From positions 26,338 through 90,337 of the forward strand of contig CANNZV010002625.1 of the NCBI GenBank assembly GCA_947561585.1: a stretch of 64,000 bases of DNA, read 5' to 3'. This DNA is from Caprella mutica. Lineage: Eukaryota > Arthropoda > Malacostraca > Amphipoda > Caprellidae. The notes below the pieces were generated by a model, which worked only from the letters and a program-made list of their open reading frames with translations, did not search any database and was not told the DNA's origin. Positions 34,610 through 47,171 of this stretch are shown piece after piece. The position numbers were made by a program, and so were the translations under genes. Every line of letters begins with the position of its first letter. Within the stretch, counting starts at the first letter, position 1.

Positions 34610-35265
34610 ACAGGCATCCCCCACTCTCATTACGTCTCAGACTTATGACAGATCTAATAAGTGTGGGACATATTCCTCACTTATTACACTTCAGACTTAT
34701 GACAAGTCAAATAAGTGTATGACATGTCCCTCTCTTATTATGTCTCAAACTTATTACAAGTCGAATAAGTGTGGGACATATCCCTCTCTTATTATGTCTC
34801 ACACTTATAACAAGTCGAATAAGTGTGGGACATATCCTTCTCTTATTATACCTCAGACTTTTGACGAATCGAATAAGTGTGGGACATATCCCTCTCTTAT
34901 TATGTCTCAGATTTATGACAAGTCGAATAAGTGTGGGACATATCCCTCTCTTATTATGTCTCAGACTTATGAAAAGTCGAATTAGTGTGGGGTATGTCCC
35001 TTTCATATTATGTCTCAGACTTATGACAAGTTAAATAAGTGTGAGATAAGTCCCTCTCTTATTACATCTCGAACTTATGACAAGTCAAATAGGTGTGGGA
35101 CATGTCCCTCTCTTATTACGTCCCAGACTTTTGACAAGTCGAATAAGTGTGGGACATATCCTTCTCTTATTATGTCTCAGACTTATGACAAGTTGAATAA
35201 GTGTGAGACAAGTCCCTCTCTTATTATGTCTTAGACTTATGATGAGTTGGATAAATGTGGGGCAT
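34610..35265. repeat. 54-bp minisatellite, ~12 copies
   Basis: Units contain TCTCAGACTTATGACAAGTC and AATAAGTGTGGGACATATCC. A lone fragment (GGGACATGTCTCACACTTAT) is at 36754. The 54-bp period keeps several frames open. Confidence 0.95.
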
Positions 35266-35279
35266 GCCTCGCACTTTTT

Positions 35280-36750
35280 CTCTCTGGTATAGAAAATATT
35301 TCAAGATTTTAACATTGGTAATTTGGTAAGTAGTTTTCATCTCAGTTTCTTTCACAGTAACTATTACAAACATTATGATTTAGGTTGTTGAGTTTGATTG
35401 ATAATTATTATTGTATAATAATGTATTTACAATAAAAGGAATTTCAAATGAATATTACATCATACATATACTATCTATACTAATAATTTCCTTAGTGTGT
35501 TTATTTATTTATTTATTTGGTGTCCGCTTTTACACGACGGGTATTAAACATGAAGAATGTAACTATGATACGCACGGGAATATATTGACTTGATATTTAA
35601 ATTCCCCTTTTCTATTCAATTGTTAAATGTATTTTATCTATAAAATAAATTAGACTATGCAGAAAATTTAATTTTAATTGAATTCATTAAAAGTAACCTA
35701 ATAGCGGGTAATAAATTGCTATTAATGATGACCTGATATTTTTAACGGGAAAGTACACTAGTATATACATAATTAATAATTTGGAGTAGAGTTTTAAGTT
35801 TTATAATTTGTATTTCCATCAAATAGTATTTGTATCTTTAATAAATATTGCAGTTCTCTTTTCACAGAGCTGCTTCCACCATTTTACATTTTCGTTTGGG
35901 TAACATAATGAGGGTTGGTAATTAGATGATTTGTTTAGTTTCCTTATTTAATATTGGAACTGTTGAACACTGAAAAAAGATCAATTGGTCATTACTTTGA
36001 ATACACTAAATATAAAGCAGAGTAAAGTAACCAGTGACCAAACGAGTATCTAATGCCGAATACTTATTTATAAATATTGTAACAATTAAATTATATTTTT
36101 GGTAAATAGCAAAATAATTTGGATCCATTATAACCAAACCTATTTTTTGTCACCACGCATCACTACCATTCCTTTTTCTGGGTGTTTGACTCTAATCCAG
36201 CAATGTTTCATAGTGCGGATTAGGATTCGTTTGGATACTTCTAAAATTTGAGATAATCACAGATATTAATTTATCGTTAATAGATGACTACATTAACGAT
36301 ATCTGTCACACTGTGAAACCTATTACGCAACAGCTTTCTAAAATGAATTCCGTGAACTTAATTTGACTAAAACAATATATATTTAAAAATAGTATTTATT
36401 CGTTTTCAAAATTCAACAGTATATTGTGTTTCATTTCAGAAAAAGCTGCTCACAATTACAATTAAATTTAAAAGAAAATACTCATAAAAAGCTCCAACTA
36501 ATCAATATTCTATTCGATACAATATCACAAAGGATTTTGCAATAATTAGAATAATTGTCACTGCAGTCGCACAAATTCAACTAAATTAATCAAACGATTA
36601 TATAATATTAAACAGACTTCGTACTGCACTAATATGCATGCAACGTCACTCCAAATGAAAATAATAATATAGTCAGTTATAAAATACTTTCTTTGATCCT
36701 TTGTTCGAAGAAACACAATATTGTAAGGGTATAATTATAAAATTTTAACT
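35280..36750. other. A+T-rich spacer
   Basis: No supported gene or organised repeat. A CACTGAAAAAAGATC motif near 35970 resembles a MITE family E end but has no partner. Confidence 0.4.
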
Positions 36751-36826
36751 TCGGGACATGTCTCACACTTATTACTGAATTATCTAAAGTGTGAGTTATA
36801 TGATTTTATAACAAGAACGGGGTACT

Positions 36827-37227
36827 GTTGTAACAATATTGAGACAATGTTGTAATAGTATTGGGGCAATGTTGTAACAATATTGGGGCAATGTTGTAAC
36901 AATATTGGGGCAATGTTGTAACTATATTGGGGCAATGTTGTAACAATATTGGGGCAATGTTGTAACAGTATTGGGGCAATGTTATAATAGTATTGGGGCA
37001 ATGTTGTAACAATATTGGGGCAATGTTGTAACAATATTGGGGCAATGTTATAATAGTATTGGGGGCAATGTTGTAACAATATTGGGGCAATGTTTTAATA
37101 GTATTGGGGCAATGTTGTAACAATATTGGGGCAATGTTGTAACAGTATTGGGGCAATGTAGTAACAATATTGGGGCAATGTTGTAACAATATTGGGGCAA
37201 TGTTGTAACAGTATTGGGGCAACGTTA
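36827..37227. repeat. 22-bp minisatellite family A, ~18 copies
   Basis: CAATGTTGTAACAATATTGG plus GG, same orientation as 18.5 kb and opposite to 20.7 kb. More homogeneous than the 18.5-kb array. Confidence 0.95.
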
Positions 37228-37317
37228 CCACGAAAAAATGGTCCCTATGTAACAATTTCAGCATCATATATTCATATCACATGTTATTTATTCATTTTTA
37301 GTGTTCTCTCCTGGGGA

Positions 37318-37462
37318 AAAGTTATGGGGGGCCATATAAGATTAATAGGGAAAGGATATGGTGGGGCCATAGAAGATTAAAACGTGTTCCATCTCAATTT
37401 TCTATGGCTCCACCATAACTTTCCCCTCTCAATCTTCTATGGCCCCACCATAACTTTTTCTT
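37318..37462. repeat. hairpin repeat family D, compound copy 4
   Basis: Two GTTATGG/GGGGCCATA segments on the left pair with two TTTTCTATGG..CCACCATAAC segments on the right, giving nested or alternative hairpins. Confidence 0.8.
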
Positions 37463-37469
37463 TGTATTA

Positions 37470-38790
37470 GTCTTATTCATATTTTCAATGTGAAAATGAA
37501 AGTAAAATAATATTGATGCATCATTTTTCATTAGGATATTACATTAAAATCAAAATATTAATAATATCAATTAAAATATATAATTATATTAAATTTATAT
37601 TTTTAATCATTAAATTATATAAAATTATGTTATGCAAACAATTTTTAGATTAACTTTTATTCGTTATTAAATTATTGTTTATAAACTTTTTTCACATTAA
37701 TTTTATTGGTTAATGCAGCAAAGAGAAATATATTTAATATCAAAGTTAATAATTAACTTTTAAGTTCTAAAATAAATATTTTTTATATGCACAAAAATTG
37801 ATATATAATTTTTAAAAAATACTGATGAATCATTTCTCAAGAATATTCATAATTTCTTTTAAAGTTTAATTTAGAAAAAATTGATATTAAAATAAGAAAT
37901 AAACTACAACTCATATTAAAATTCAAACTGCAGCTGGTATGCTCATCACATATTTTATAAATTAAACACGAAGCAACTTTTTAAACTAATATTTAAAATT
38001 ATTTAATGAATATCATTTAATACTTCTTCATCAAATATATATGAATATAATATATTCAAAAGCATCAAACATTAATAAAATTCAATGAACTTTCCCGTTT
38101 CTGCAATTTTTTATCTCAAAAGGACCTCACTTTTACCATGGAAAACAGGACCTATCAACTATTTACTTCTCAAAATAAAGACACTATCTGAATTTGTTTA
38201 AAAACAAAGAGTCCGCCATTTCTTCAGAAGTTAGATTGCACAAAGTTTATGTGAAGTAAAGAGAGAATTTTAAATGAGGAGATACCGACCGCTACGGTGC
38301 TGTAAAATGGCGATACGTTAGCAACAAATAATGTTAAATATATACCATTTAAATGTTATTCTGAATACTAGTTATGGGATTGAGAAATCGAAAAGATGAC
38401 TATATTTATTTCTCAATTTGAACGAATAGACCAATCACGATCTTCCCTGTGTATTTGATATTTATTTCTAATATTGTAAATAATATAAGATATAACAAGA
38501 AATGGAATATAAAAACATCAATTCATAGACTCATACAATTGCAATGTAATTTACAGCATCTACATCAAAAATTACTGAAAAATATGCCTTTCAAATTTTA
38601 GATTTCTCCCTACCAAAATAAATCTATTTGATCTATTAAAAAATCTTCATATATTCTGTATATAATAATTTAAAGGTACTAGAATATATATTTAATTACC
38701 ATACCTAATTTCAGTATAATCAATCCAAGAAAAAGGTACACAGAATTAATTAAATACAAACAACTGTTAATCGTATATTCTTAAATAAAC
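37470..38790. other. very A+T-rich spacer
   Basis: No gene or organised repeat seen. Confidence 0.4.
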
Positions 38791-38799
38791 AGACGAAAA

Positions 38800-38960
38800 A
38801 TTAATGAAGAGTAGAAGTAATGAATTAATTCTCAACTGTATGGGAATACTACCAATCGAAACTAATAAAATAGAAAACAATGTAACTATCGTACCTGTTG
38901 TTCCCCAGGGAAGTGTATTAGGGCTCTACTATTTTTACTCTTCACTAAATAGAAATAAGA
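38800..38960 (+). mobile_element. reverse-transcriptase scrap of a non-LTR element
   Basis: VPVVPQGSVLG at 38891-38923 is the conserved RT block (V/I)PQGSVLGP. No FADD box or other domain could be found, so this is a short, dead remnant. Confidence 0.6.
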
Positions 38961-39074
38961 TTCTCATAGAGCTGTATTTTTTTCTCACGATGATTCAGCT
39001 TAAAGATTAAATTAACGAAAATATTCAATGGAAACTTTGAAAGTAAAATTCTGTACCTATTTTTACAATTTGAA

Positions 39075-40115
39075 TGCACTTTATTTAAAGTAGCACTTTA
39101 AGTAGACTTTATTTGAATTAGCACTTTAAGTGGACTTTATTTGAATTAGCACTTTAAGTGGACTTTATTTGAATTAGCACTTTAAGTGAACTTTATGTAG
39201 AATAGCACTTTAAGTGGACTTCATGTAGAATATTACTTTAAGTGAACTTTATGTAGAATAGCACTTTAAGTGGACTTTATGTAGAATAACACTTTAAGTG
39301 GACTTCATGTAGAATATTACTTTAAGTGGACTTTATGTAGAATAGCACTTTAAGTGGACTTTATGTAGAATAGCACTTTAAGTGGACTTTATGTTGAATA
39401 GCACTTTGAGTGGACTTTATGTAGAATAGCACTTTAAGTGGACTTCATGTAGAATAGCACTTTAAGTGGACTTTATGTAGAATAGCACTTTAAGTGGACT
39501 TTACGTAGAATAGCACTTTGAATGGACTTTACGTAGAATAGCACTTTAAGTGGACTATATGTAGAATAGCACTTTAAGTGGACTTTACGTAGAATAGCAC
39601 TTTAAGTAGACTTTACGTAGAATAGCACTTTAAGTAGACTTTATGTAGAATAGCACTTTAAGTGGACTTTATGTAGAATAGCACTTTAAGTGGACTTCAT
39701 GTAGAATAGCACTTTAAGTGGACTTCATGTAGAATATTACTTTAAGTGGACTTTATGTAGAATAGCACTTTAAGTGGACTTTATGTAGAATAACACTTTA
39801 AGTGGACTTTATGTAGAATAGCACTTTAAGTGGACTTTATGTTGAATAGCACTTTAAGTGGACTTTATGTAGAATAACACTTTAAGTGGACTTTATGTAC
39901 AATAGCACTTTAAGTGGACTTTATGTACAATAGCACTTTAAGTGGACTTTATGTACAATAGCACTTTAAGTGGACTTTATGTAGAATAACACTTTAAGTG
40001 GACTTTATGTAGAATAGCACTTTAAGTGGACTTTATGTAGAATAGCACTTTAAGTGGACTTCATGTACAATAGCACTTTAAGTGGACTTCATGTACAATA
40101 GCACTTTCTGTACAC
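39075..40115. repeat. 28-bp minisatellite, ~37 copies
   Basis: Unit TAGCACTTTAAGTGGACTTT plus ATGTAGAA. The first units have TTATTTGAAT instead of TTATGTAGAA, and the right-most partial unit again has TTATTTGA. Confidence 0.97.
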
Positions 40116-40620
40116 TTTATTTGATGATGTATGTATAAATTTCTCTCAAGCAGACTATATGATATTAGATATAATTATATATTGTTAATATATAATATAT
40201 TATATAATCAAATATTGATAATAATAACCAATTTACTAATAGATATTCCAATCTAACATTTATATAAACATATCATGCTTTTCAATAAGTCTATTTCTAA
40301 TCACTCTAAAGTTATTTTTTCAATAACAATATTATAAAACTCTCCATTATTGCTGCAAGTTAAACAATCATAAGATGCTAAGAAAAACTTCAATAGATAC
40401 ATATTCACATTTTACGAGTTACTTCCATGGAGTTTTAGACAATTGAACATTATTGTCGTTTTACCTCATTAAATTAATTGCTTTAGTCCTTTAATAGACA
40501 CTTTAACGAGCGAAAGAAATCCTTTTAAATTCATAATGGAGCTTCTGAAGACTGTAACATAATGATGTAAGTGTATTATTATTGTAGTTTTTGTTTATTA
40601 ACTATGTATTTATTGGTATT
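40115..40620. other. A+T-rich spacer
   Basis: Nothing supportable. Confidence 0.35.
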
Positions 40621-40624
40621 CTTA

Positions 40625-40843
40625 TCTTATTGGTATTTTATTGTTATCTTATTGTTATCTTATTGTTATCTTATTGTTATCTTATTGTTATCTTATTGTT
40701 ATCTTATTGTTATCTTACTGTTATCTTATTGTTATCTTATTGTTATCTTATTGTTATCTTATTGTTATCTTATTGTTATCTTACTGTTATCTTATTGTTA
40801 TCTTATTGTTATCTTATTATTATCTTATTGTTATCTTATTGTT
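40625..40843. repeat. 11-bp minisatellite, ~20 copies
   Basis: Unit ATTGTTATCTT, nearly invariant. Confidence 0.97.
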
Positions 40844-41316
40844 GATAGCTGATTCCTTTTATTGAATTATATTTTACAAAAGATTTAGTGAATTATAGAA
40901 CTTAATGCCGTTCACTTTTCTGAGTTTAATCCAAGAAAATTAAGTAATTATTCTTTTATTAAATAATCCATTCTAGCTAATGCTACTAAAAATGATAAAT
41001 GACTTAATTCCCTATTAATCTTCCTATTCACGCTGTTTTTTCATCAATTAATGTACCACTGCAGAAAACACCCTCAGATCATTGCATTAACATTATTAAC
41101 TCATTAACAAATTGAAATAAGCCTCTGTTAGTATATTGCCTAACTTACACGTGTTTATTTAATATATCAGCTGTGTTCTTGTTATTGAGAGCGAGTGTTC
41201 TAAATACATTTTTCATGCCAAAGTTGCGTCGAATTGAATTATCCGACAAGGAAACATGATATACTGTAAGTTTAGATAAAGTAAGATAAGTGAAATATCC
41301 TATTCTACAGATAGAA

Positions 41317-41481
41317 TTAAATATTAGTTCATAATACACGTGCTTTATAAAAATACAAGTACGACAATGTTCAAATATTAGTTCATAATACACGTACTGT
41401 ATTAATAAACAAGGACGACAATGTTCAAATATTAGTTCATAATACACGTACTGTATTAATAAACAAGCAGGACAATGTTCC
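41317..41481. repeat. 54-bp tandem repeat, 3 copies
   Basis: Units start AATATTAGTTCATAATACAC and end GACAATGTTC; copies 2 and 3 are almost identical. Confidence 0.92.
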
Positions 41482-41639
41482 GCGAATGTTCTAATCCTGT
41501 TTTGATTTCAACAAATTCGAAAGCACTGAAGTACAATGAGTGGCTTGACTGAAACGTAATTTATTATCATGTCCGACCCAATTTCGAGACGGCCTCTCAT
41601 GAAATATCTGATATAGAACAACACACGGAGAGAATTAAA

Positions 41640-41883
41640 GTAGAACTCCTCTATAGTGAAATCCTGTATAGTGAAATGAAGTGTCCTGAGTAAAGAGATA
41701 GCCTGTATAGGTAATGTAGTGTTCTTCGTAAAGAAGTAGCCTCTATAATATAGTGATCAAATATATTTTATTCTGCCATTAAATGGTCATCAGTTTTCTA
41801 ATCTGTTCACTATAGAGGCTACTTCCTTCCTCAGGACACTACATTCACTATAGATGATTTCATTATAGAGGAGAATTCTACTG
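41640..41883. mobile_element. MITE family F, full copy, pogo/Tigger-like end motif
   Basis: AGTAGAACTCCTCTATAGTG at the left pairs with TATAGAGGAGAATTCTACT at the right. CAGTAGAAC...TATA-type ends are typical of pogo-like Tc1/mariner elements, so this may be such a MITE (inference). Partial copies are in FRMD8 introns at 26.3 and 28.2 kb. Confidence 0.75.
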
Positions 41884-41889
41884 TTGTTG

Positions 41890-42665
41890 TATTCTCATTT
41901 GCACTTAATTCTCTCATCCTATATATCATTAGAGAGAGAGACAGGTAATTACAGAAAGATATACTTTAAGAACTTTACGTATGTGAGACTCTTTGAACCA
42001 TGTTAAGCCTTATATACCTTTTTCAAAAAACTAAAACATACAACTCAATGAAAGATACAATGAAGTATCATTAATTTAATTCAGCAAAATAAAAATGAGC
42101 TAAAAAATTGAATTTTAAGGTTTTTTCTAACTTTACTCATTAAACTAAAACTATCAAAAAGTCAATTTTACAGACTTTAAAACATTGCATATCATAAATT
42201 ATTATTGGTTACTTATTTTTAATTAAAATATATTATTTTAAAATAAATAAAGTATCCTCCAATAAAAATTGAAGGTAAAACTAACAAAAACTCAGATGTA
42301 CAGAGAATGTAGTTAAATGATTAGAATACAATGTTAAATTCAAGGTATAAAGATATAAAGGAAAGAAAAGAAAAGAGCGAATACAAAGTATCAACAGTTG
42401 CGATTTTAAGGTTCAGCAAATTTAACTAGTGTAAATTCACACTAGACGGTACAAGCCTTTCTATAAACTGAGATAGAAGCTAAACATTGACCTGAAATTA
42501 CGTAATTTCAACTTTGACGTTAGACTCAAATGCATGCATGCAAGAGAATTGTATTACTTCAGAACACCAAAAAGCTGTTAGCATGCTAATCGTATCAACT
42601 GTCCGACGAAAAAAACACTGCTGTGTGTTCCTTTTATCCAAACAAGATTAGAAACCAGCTGGAAC
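41890..42665. other. A+T-rich spacer
   Basis: No supported gene or repeat. Confidence 0.35.
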
Positions 42666-42670
42666 ATTCA

Positions 42671-42771
42671 TAATCGGCAGTTCCTCTGCTGTTGTGGATA
42701 ACTGTAAATATTGATGGTATTTTATCGTAAAATATCGAACTTATCCTAGGAAAGGTCCGATAGAAGACGAT
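42671..42771 (-). repeat. dispersed core repeat H, copy 1
   Basis: On the minus strand it has the family's TCGGAC, TAAAATACCATCAATATTTA and GCCGATTATG words in the same order as the other copies. Confidence 0.8.
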
Positions 42772-42885
42772 AATATGTAACTGTTACAAATTTATGATAA
42801 TTTTTTTAATTGGCATTTCCCTTCTAAAATTCATTTTTTTATATAGAAATTATTTTTTTAGAAGATATGATAGTCTAATAATAAT

Positions 42886-43440
42886 TAGGGTTGTGACACT
42901 GATTTTAAAATCATAGATCTTAACCTTAATGAGTTTGACGTGTGTTTTCTAAGCATATCTTTTTTAAATTACTTTATATCTTTAATATCATTCCTTCAAA
43001 TTTATTGGCCTTTCTTGACTTTGTTCCTACATAAATACCAAATATATTAGTGTATTTAAACGTTCAAAAGTATTTACGTATAGGCGTAAATCACGTAAAT
43101 TAGGAAATGAATTGCCCAATCACAGTTCTGCTCTCTCAGTTGCCAATGTCCTATATACATATGTATTTATTTCTCCTTATACGTTCAATATTTTAACTTA
43201 AGATTTGGTACACATTAGCTTAGTATACATACTAACAACTTGTAAAAAATACAGCACCGTCAGTTAATAAATAAGACATGTGTTTTAAAAAACATAGCCA
43301 AACCTTTCGATACATTCTTATAGTCAAACTCATTAGAATTAAGAAAATCACAGACGAAATGAAATGGTATCGAATACTATATACCACTGATGTAGAATAT
43401 TTTCGTGATCTACAATTTTAAAAGCATATTGTCACAGACT
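42886..43440. mobile_element. MITE family B, copy 4, split by a nested element
   Basis: Starts TAGGGTTGTGAC and ends CATATTGTCACAGACTA. The interior AATGGTATCGAATACTATAT follows after a ~410-bp insertion (42925-43337). Confidence 0.8.
42925..43337. mobile_element. nested inverted-repeat insertion (~410 bp)
   Basis: AATGAGTTTGAC (42928-42939) is the exact reverse complement of GTCAAACTCATT (43323-43334). It interrupts a family B MITE. No coding potential. Confidence 0.65.
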
Positions 43441-43900
43441 AATAACCTAAATATCATCCCCAGGGAGCAAGAAATATTTAGTCTGATAAGCTCAAACAAT
43501 TTGCATTCTCGGAATAAGAAAACTAGCAATTCATGAGCTACTCTTATCGCTCAAATTGAAGCCAGAGGATAACGTGGACAAGCTTTCTATCTAGGTTATC
43601 TAACTACTTCAATTAACGTGTAGGAATTTGTAAATGTAATATAAAGAGCTTTTTGTATTTATAAAGGATAAGATATAAATGAAAGTTCAGGATTTTGTAT
43701 TAAAAAATTGTTTTCCATTTCGATTCATATATACGTATGTATGTAGAATATATTGACAGCTGAATAAAAAATCCATGAAGCAATTATAAAATATTTGGAT
43801 ATCGTTCAAATTATAGAACGAATACACAGACAACGTGAAAAATAAATTATTCTACAAAAATCTAATCGTCATAATGATAAATTTGAAAACACCTATACTG

Positions 43901-44030
43901 TATCGTCTTTCGTCGGACATTCCCTGCCGGGTGATAATTTCTGAAATCTTGATATTTTACTATAAAATACTATCAATATTTACCGTAATGGACAATAACA
44001 GACGATCTGCCGATTATAAATTTGATTTTA
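43901..44030 (+). repeat. dispersed core repeat H, copy 2
   Basis: Order: TATCGTC, CGTCGGACATTC, TGATATTTTACTATAAAATA, CTATCAATATTTACCGTAAT, GGACAATAACAGACGATCTG, CCGATTATAAATTTG. It ends ~250 bp before the 21-bp array. Confidence 0.85.
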
Positions 44031-44274
44031 TAAACAGAAACTACGTACATTCTTCTAACATTTTTGACAAATGCCTAGAACAGTTATAGGGCACAAACTG
44101 TGTCAAATGGCCAGAACAGATTCGATAGAACACTGACAATAAAATATAACATCTGGCGGTGGTCCTTTAACGTTTCTGAAGTGTCTAGACTAAGTCAGTA
44201 TCAGCTGCTAGCAAACAGAAACTATCTGGTAACTTGAGCAACAGATTTGGGATTTGACAGAAAATGGAGATGTG

Positions 44275-45640
44275 ACTGTTACAGTCTCTTGTCACTATGT
44301 CACAGTCTATTGTCACTCTGTTACAGTCTCTTGCCACTCTGTTACAGTCTCTTGCCACTCTGTTACAGTCTCTTGTCAGTCTGTTACAGTCTCTTGTCAG
44401 TCTGTTACAGTCTATTGTCACTCTGTTACAGTCTCTTGTCACTATGTTACAGTCTCTTGTCACTATGTTACAGTCTCTTGTCACTATGTCACAGTCTCTT
44501 GTCACTCTGTTACAGTCTCTTGTCACTATGTTACAGTCTCTTGTCACTCTGTTATAGTCTCTTGTCACTCTGTTACAGTCTCTTGTCACTCTGTTACATT
44601 CTCTTGTCACTCTGTTGCAGTCTCTTCTCACTATGTCACAGTCTCTTGTCACTATGTTACAGTCTTTTGTCACTCTGTTTCAGTCTCTTGTCACTCTGTT
44701 ACAGTCTCTTGTCACTATGTTACAGTCTCTTGTCACTCTGTTACAGTCTCTTGTCACTCTGTTACAGTCTCTGTCACTCTGTTACAGTCTCTTGCCACTC
44801 TGTTACAGTCTGTTGCCACTCTGTTACAGTCTCTTGTCAGTCTGTTACAGTCTCTTGTCAGTCTGTTACAGTCTCTTGTCACTCTGTTACAGTCTCTTGT
44901 CACTCTGTTACAGTCTCTTGTCACTATGTTACAGTCTCTTGTCACTATGTTACAGTCTCTTGTCACTATGTCACAGTCTCTTGTCACTCTGTTACAGTCT
45001 CTTGTCAGTCTGTTACAGTCTATTGTCACTCTGTTACAGTCTCTTGTCACTATGTTACAGTCTCTTGTCACTCTGTTACATTCTCTTGTCACTCTGTTAC
45101 AGTCTCTTCTCACTATGTCACAGTCTCTTGTCACTATGTTACAGTCTTTTGTCACTCTGTTTCAGTCTCTTGTCACTCTGTTACAGTCTCTTGTCACTCT
45201 GTTACAGTCTCTTGTCACTATGTCACAGTTTCTTGTCACTCTGTTACAGTCTCTTGTCACTCTGTTACAGTCTCTTGTCACTCTGTTACAGTCTCTTGTC
45301 ACACTGTTACAGTCTCTTGTCACTCTGTTACAGTCTCTTGTCACTCTGTTACAGTCTCTTGTCACTCTGTTACAGTCTCTTGTCACTCTGTTACAGTCTC
45401 TTGTCTTTCTGTTACAGTCTCTTGTCACTATGTCACAGTTTCTTGTCACTCTGTTACAGTCTCTTGTCATTCTGTTACAGTCTCTTGTCATTCTGTTACA
45501 GTCTCTTGTCACTGTTACAGTCTCTTGTCACTCTGTTACAGTCTCTTGTCACTCTGTTACAGTATCTTGTCACTCTGTTACAGTCTCTTGTCAATCTGTT
45601 ACAGTCTCTTGTCACTCTGTTACAGTCTCTTGTCACTCTA
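44275..45640. repeat. 21-bp minisatellite with higher-order repeat, ~65 copies
   Basis: Unit CAGTCTCTTGTCACTCTGTT plus A, with CACTAT, CAGTCT and GCCACT variants. Blocks of variants recur about 461-482 bp apart (TTGCCACT pair at 44330 and 44791; CACTATGTCACAG at 44629 and 45111), so 22-23 units form a higher-order unit. Open frames of over 470 codons on the plus strand are artefacts. Confidence 0.97.
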
Positions 45641-45649
45641 TATTAGCCG

Positions 45650-46310
45650 TAACTATGGCTTATTAATTATTGGTAAATAGGGTAAAGCTCTGATATTTCG
45701 AGAATTCGCTTTATTTATATCAGTTAAAAGATGTATCTACCACTTATATTAGTCCCTCTACGCAAAAATGTTATATTGATTTATTCGTTCTTTCGATTAT
45801 AATTTCATAGCTGAAGGTAGTATATATTAGAAGGCAGAATATATTGATAATTTTATGCCATTTTTAATGTTGTATTTAGGTGTTTAAGATTTAATTTTAG
45901 CATAATCAAGAGGAAAAAGTTATAATCGCCCATACAAATAAGTGAGTACAGTTTTAATTTTCTACGTAACCGTACCTTTTTCATTAGTTTTCTAATATCT
46001 CACAAAACTCGAACACTCACAGTAGTCGGTAAGTGGAGATTAACATAAGCCACCACAGAAGCTTCTTAAAAACCACTCTGACTCTACGTTAACACCCACT
46101 TAACTACTACTGCGGGTGTTCCAGTACTAAACTGTTCTTCGTTTTCTAACATTAGAGTTCAAAGACCGAGAAGAGGCAATTTTGGTTTGATTGTCACTTT
46201 GTGATACTCTTCCTAATCTCCGTTAACCCAATTCGTAGAGTGGGGCAAACGCTTCCAATTAATCCAAGAATTGGAGCGAAGACAATTGGATAATTGAGGT
46301 GAAAATAATA
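45650..46310. repeat. spacer with an imperfect ~115-bp hairpin at 46015-46131
   Basis: ACACTCACAGTAGTCGGTAA pairs loosely with TTAACTACTACTGCGGGTGT; a similar motif occurs near 1230. Otherwise nothing supportable. Confidence 0.5.
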
Positions 46311-46311
46311 C

Positions 46312-46805
46312 CATCATCGCAGTGACTCTTTTCTCTGATAGTACATCATCACAGTGACTCTTTTCTCTGATAGTACATCATCACAATGACTCTTTTCTCT
46401 GATAGTACATCATCACAGTGACTCTTTTCTCTGATAATACATCATCACAGTGACTCTTTTCTCTGATAGTACATCATCACAGTGACTCTTTTCTCTGGTA
46501 GTACATCATCACAGTGACTCTTTTCTCTGATAGAACATCATCACAGTGACTTTTTTTTCTCTGATAGTACATCATCACAGTGACTCTTTTCTCTGATAGT
46601 ACATCATCACAGTGACTTTTTTTTCTCTGATAGTACATCATCACAGTGACTCTTTTCTCTGGTAGTACATCATCACAGTGACTCTTTTCTCTGATAGTAC
46701 ATCATCACAGTGACTCTCTTCTCTGATAGTACATCATCACAGTGACTCTTTTCTCTGATAGTACATCATCACAGTGACTCTTTTCTCTGATAGTACATCA
46801 TCACT
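46312..46805. repeat. 32-bp minisatellite, ~15 copies
   Basis: Units read TCATCACAGTGACTCTTTTC plus TCTGATAGTACA. Two units have an expanded T run (GACTTTTTTTT). Confidence 0.97.
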
Positions 46806-47170
46806 TGTTTCCTTTCTTCAAAATCATTGACCTCAATTTTCTGAAATATCCTAGAACCTACTCTTGCTCAATTACAATTGCAGGGCAAATACTCAATTAC
46901 CGTTCATACCCTTTAGTTACCGAATGGTAATTTGAGCATGGTTCTAAAATACCTAATGAGACACTTTTTCCCATGTATTTAATGTTATTTTATCATAAGA
47001 TAGTATTTTGATTTTTTTAAATGTATTTAAATGAAGTCTTTAGACAATTCCATCGGTAACCTGTTATATTTGATATAATTACACCTTTCATTCACTTCAT
47101 TTGTTATTTATTCTGCAGAAAAACCATGCAGTTTACACTAATATTTTACATTTCAGTACAGGGAAAATAT
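46806..47170. other. spacer between two arrays
   Basis: No supported feature. Confidence 0.35.
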
Positions 47171-47171
47171 A

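Noticed and set aside
44275..45640. CRISPR-like regular repetition (also 8594-11790)
   Set aside because: Units are directly contiguous without unique spacers, and the DNA is eukaryotic.
44247..45680. Three overlapping plus-strand open frames of 343-477 codons
   Set aside because: All are translations of the 21-bp minisatellite; several frames and the other strand are open too, with no start, splice or codon-bias support.
46312..46805. TTTTCTCTGATAG as repeated 3' splice acceptors
   Set aside because: It is pyrimidine-rich and ends in AG, but the adjoining sequence shows no exon on either side.
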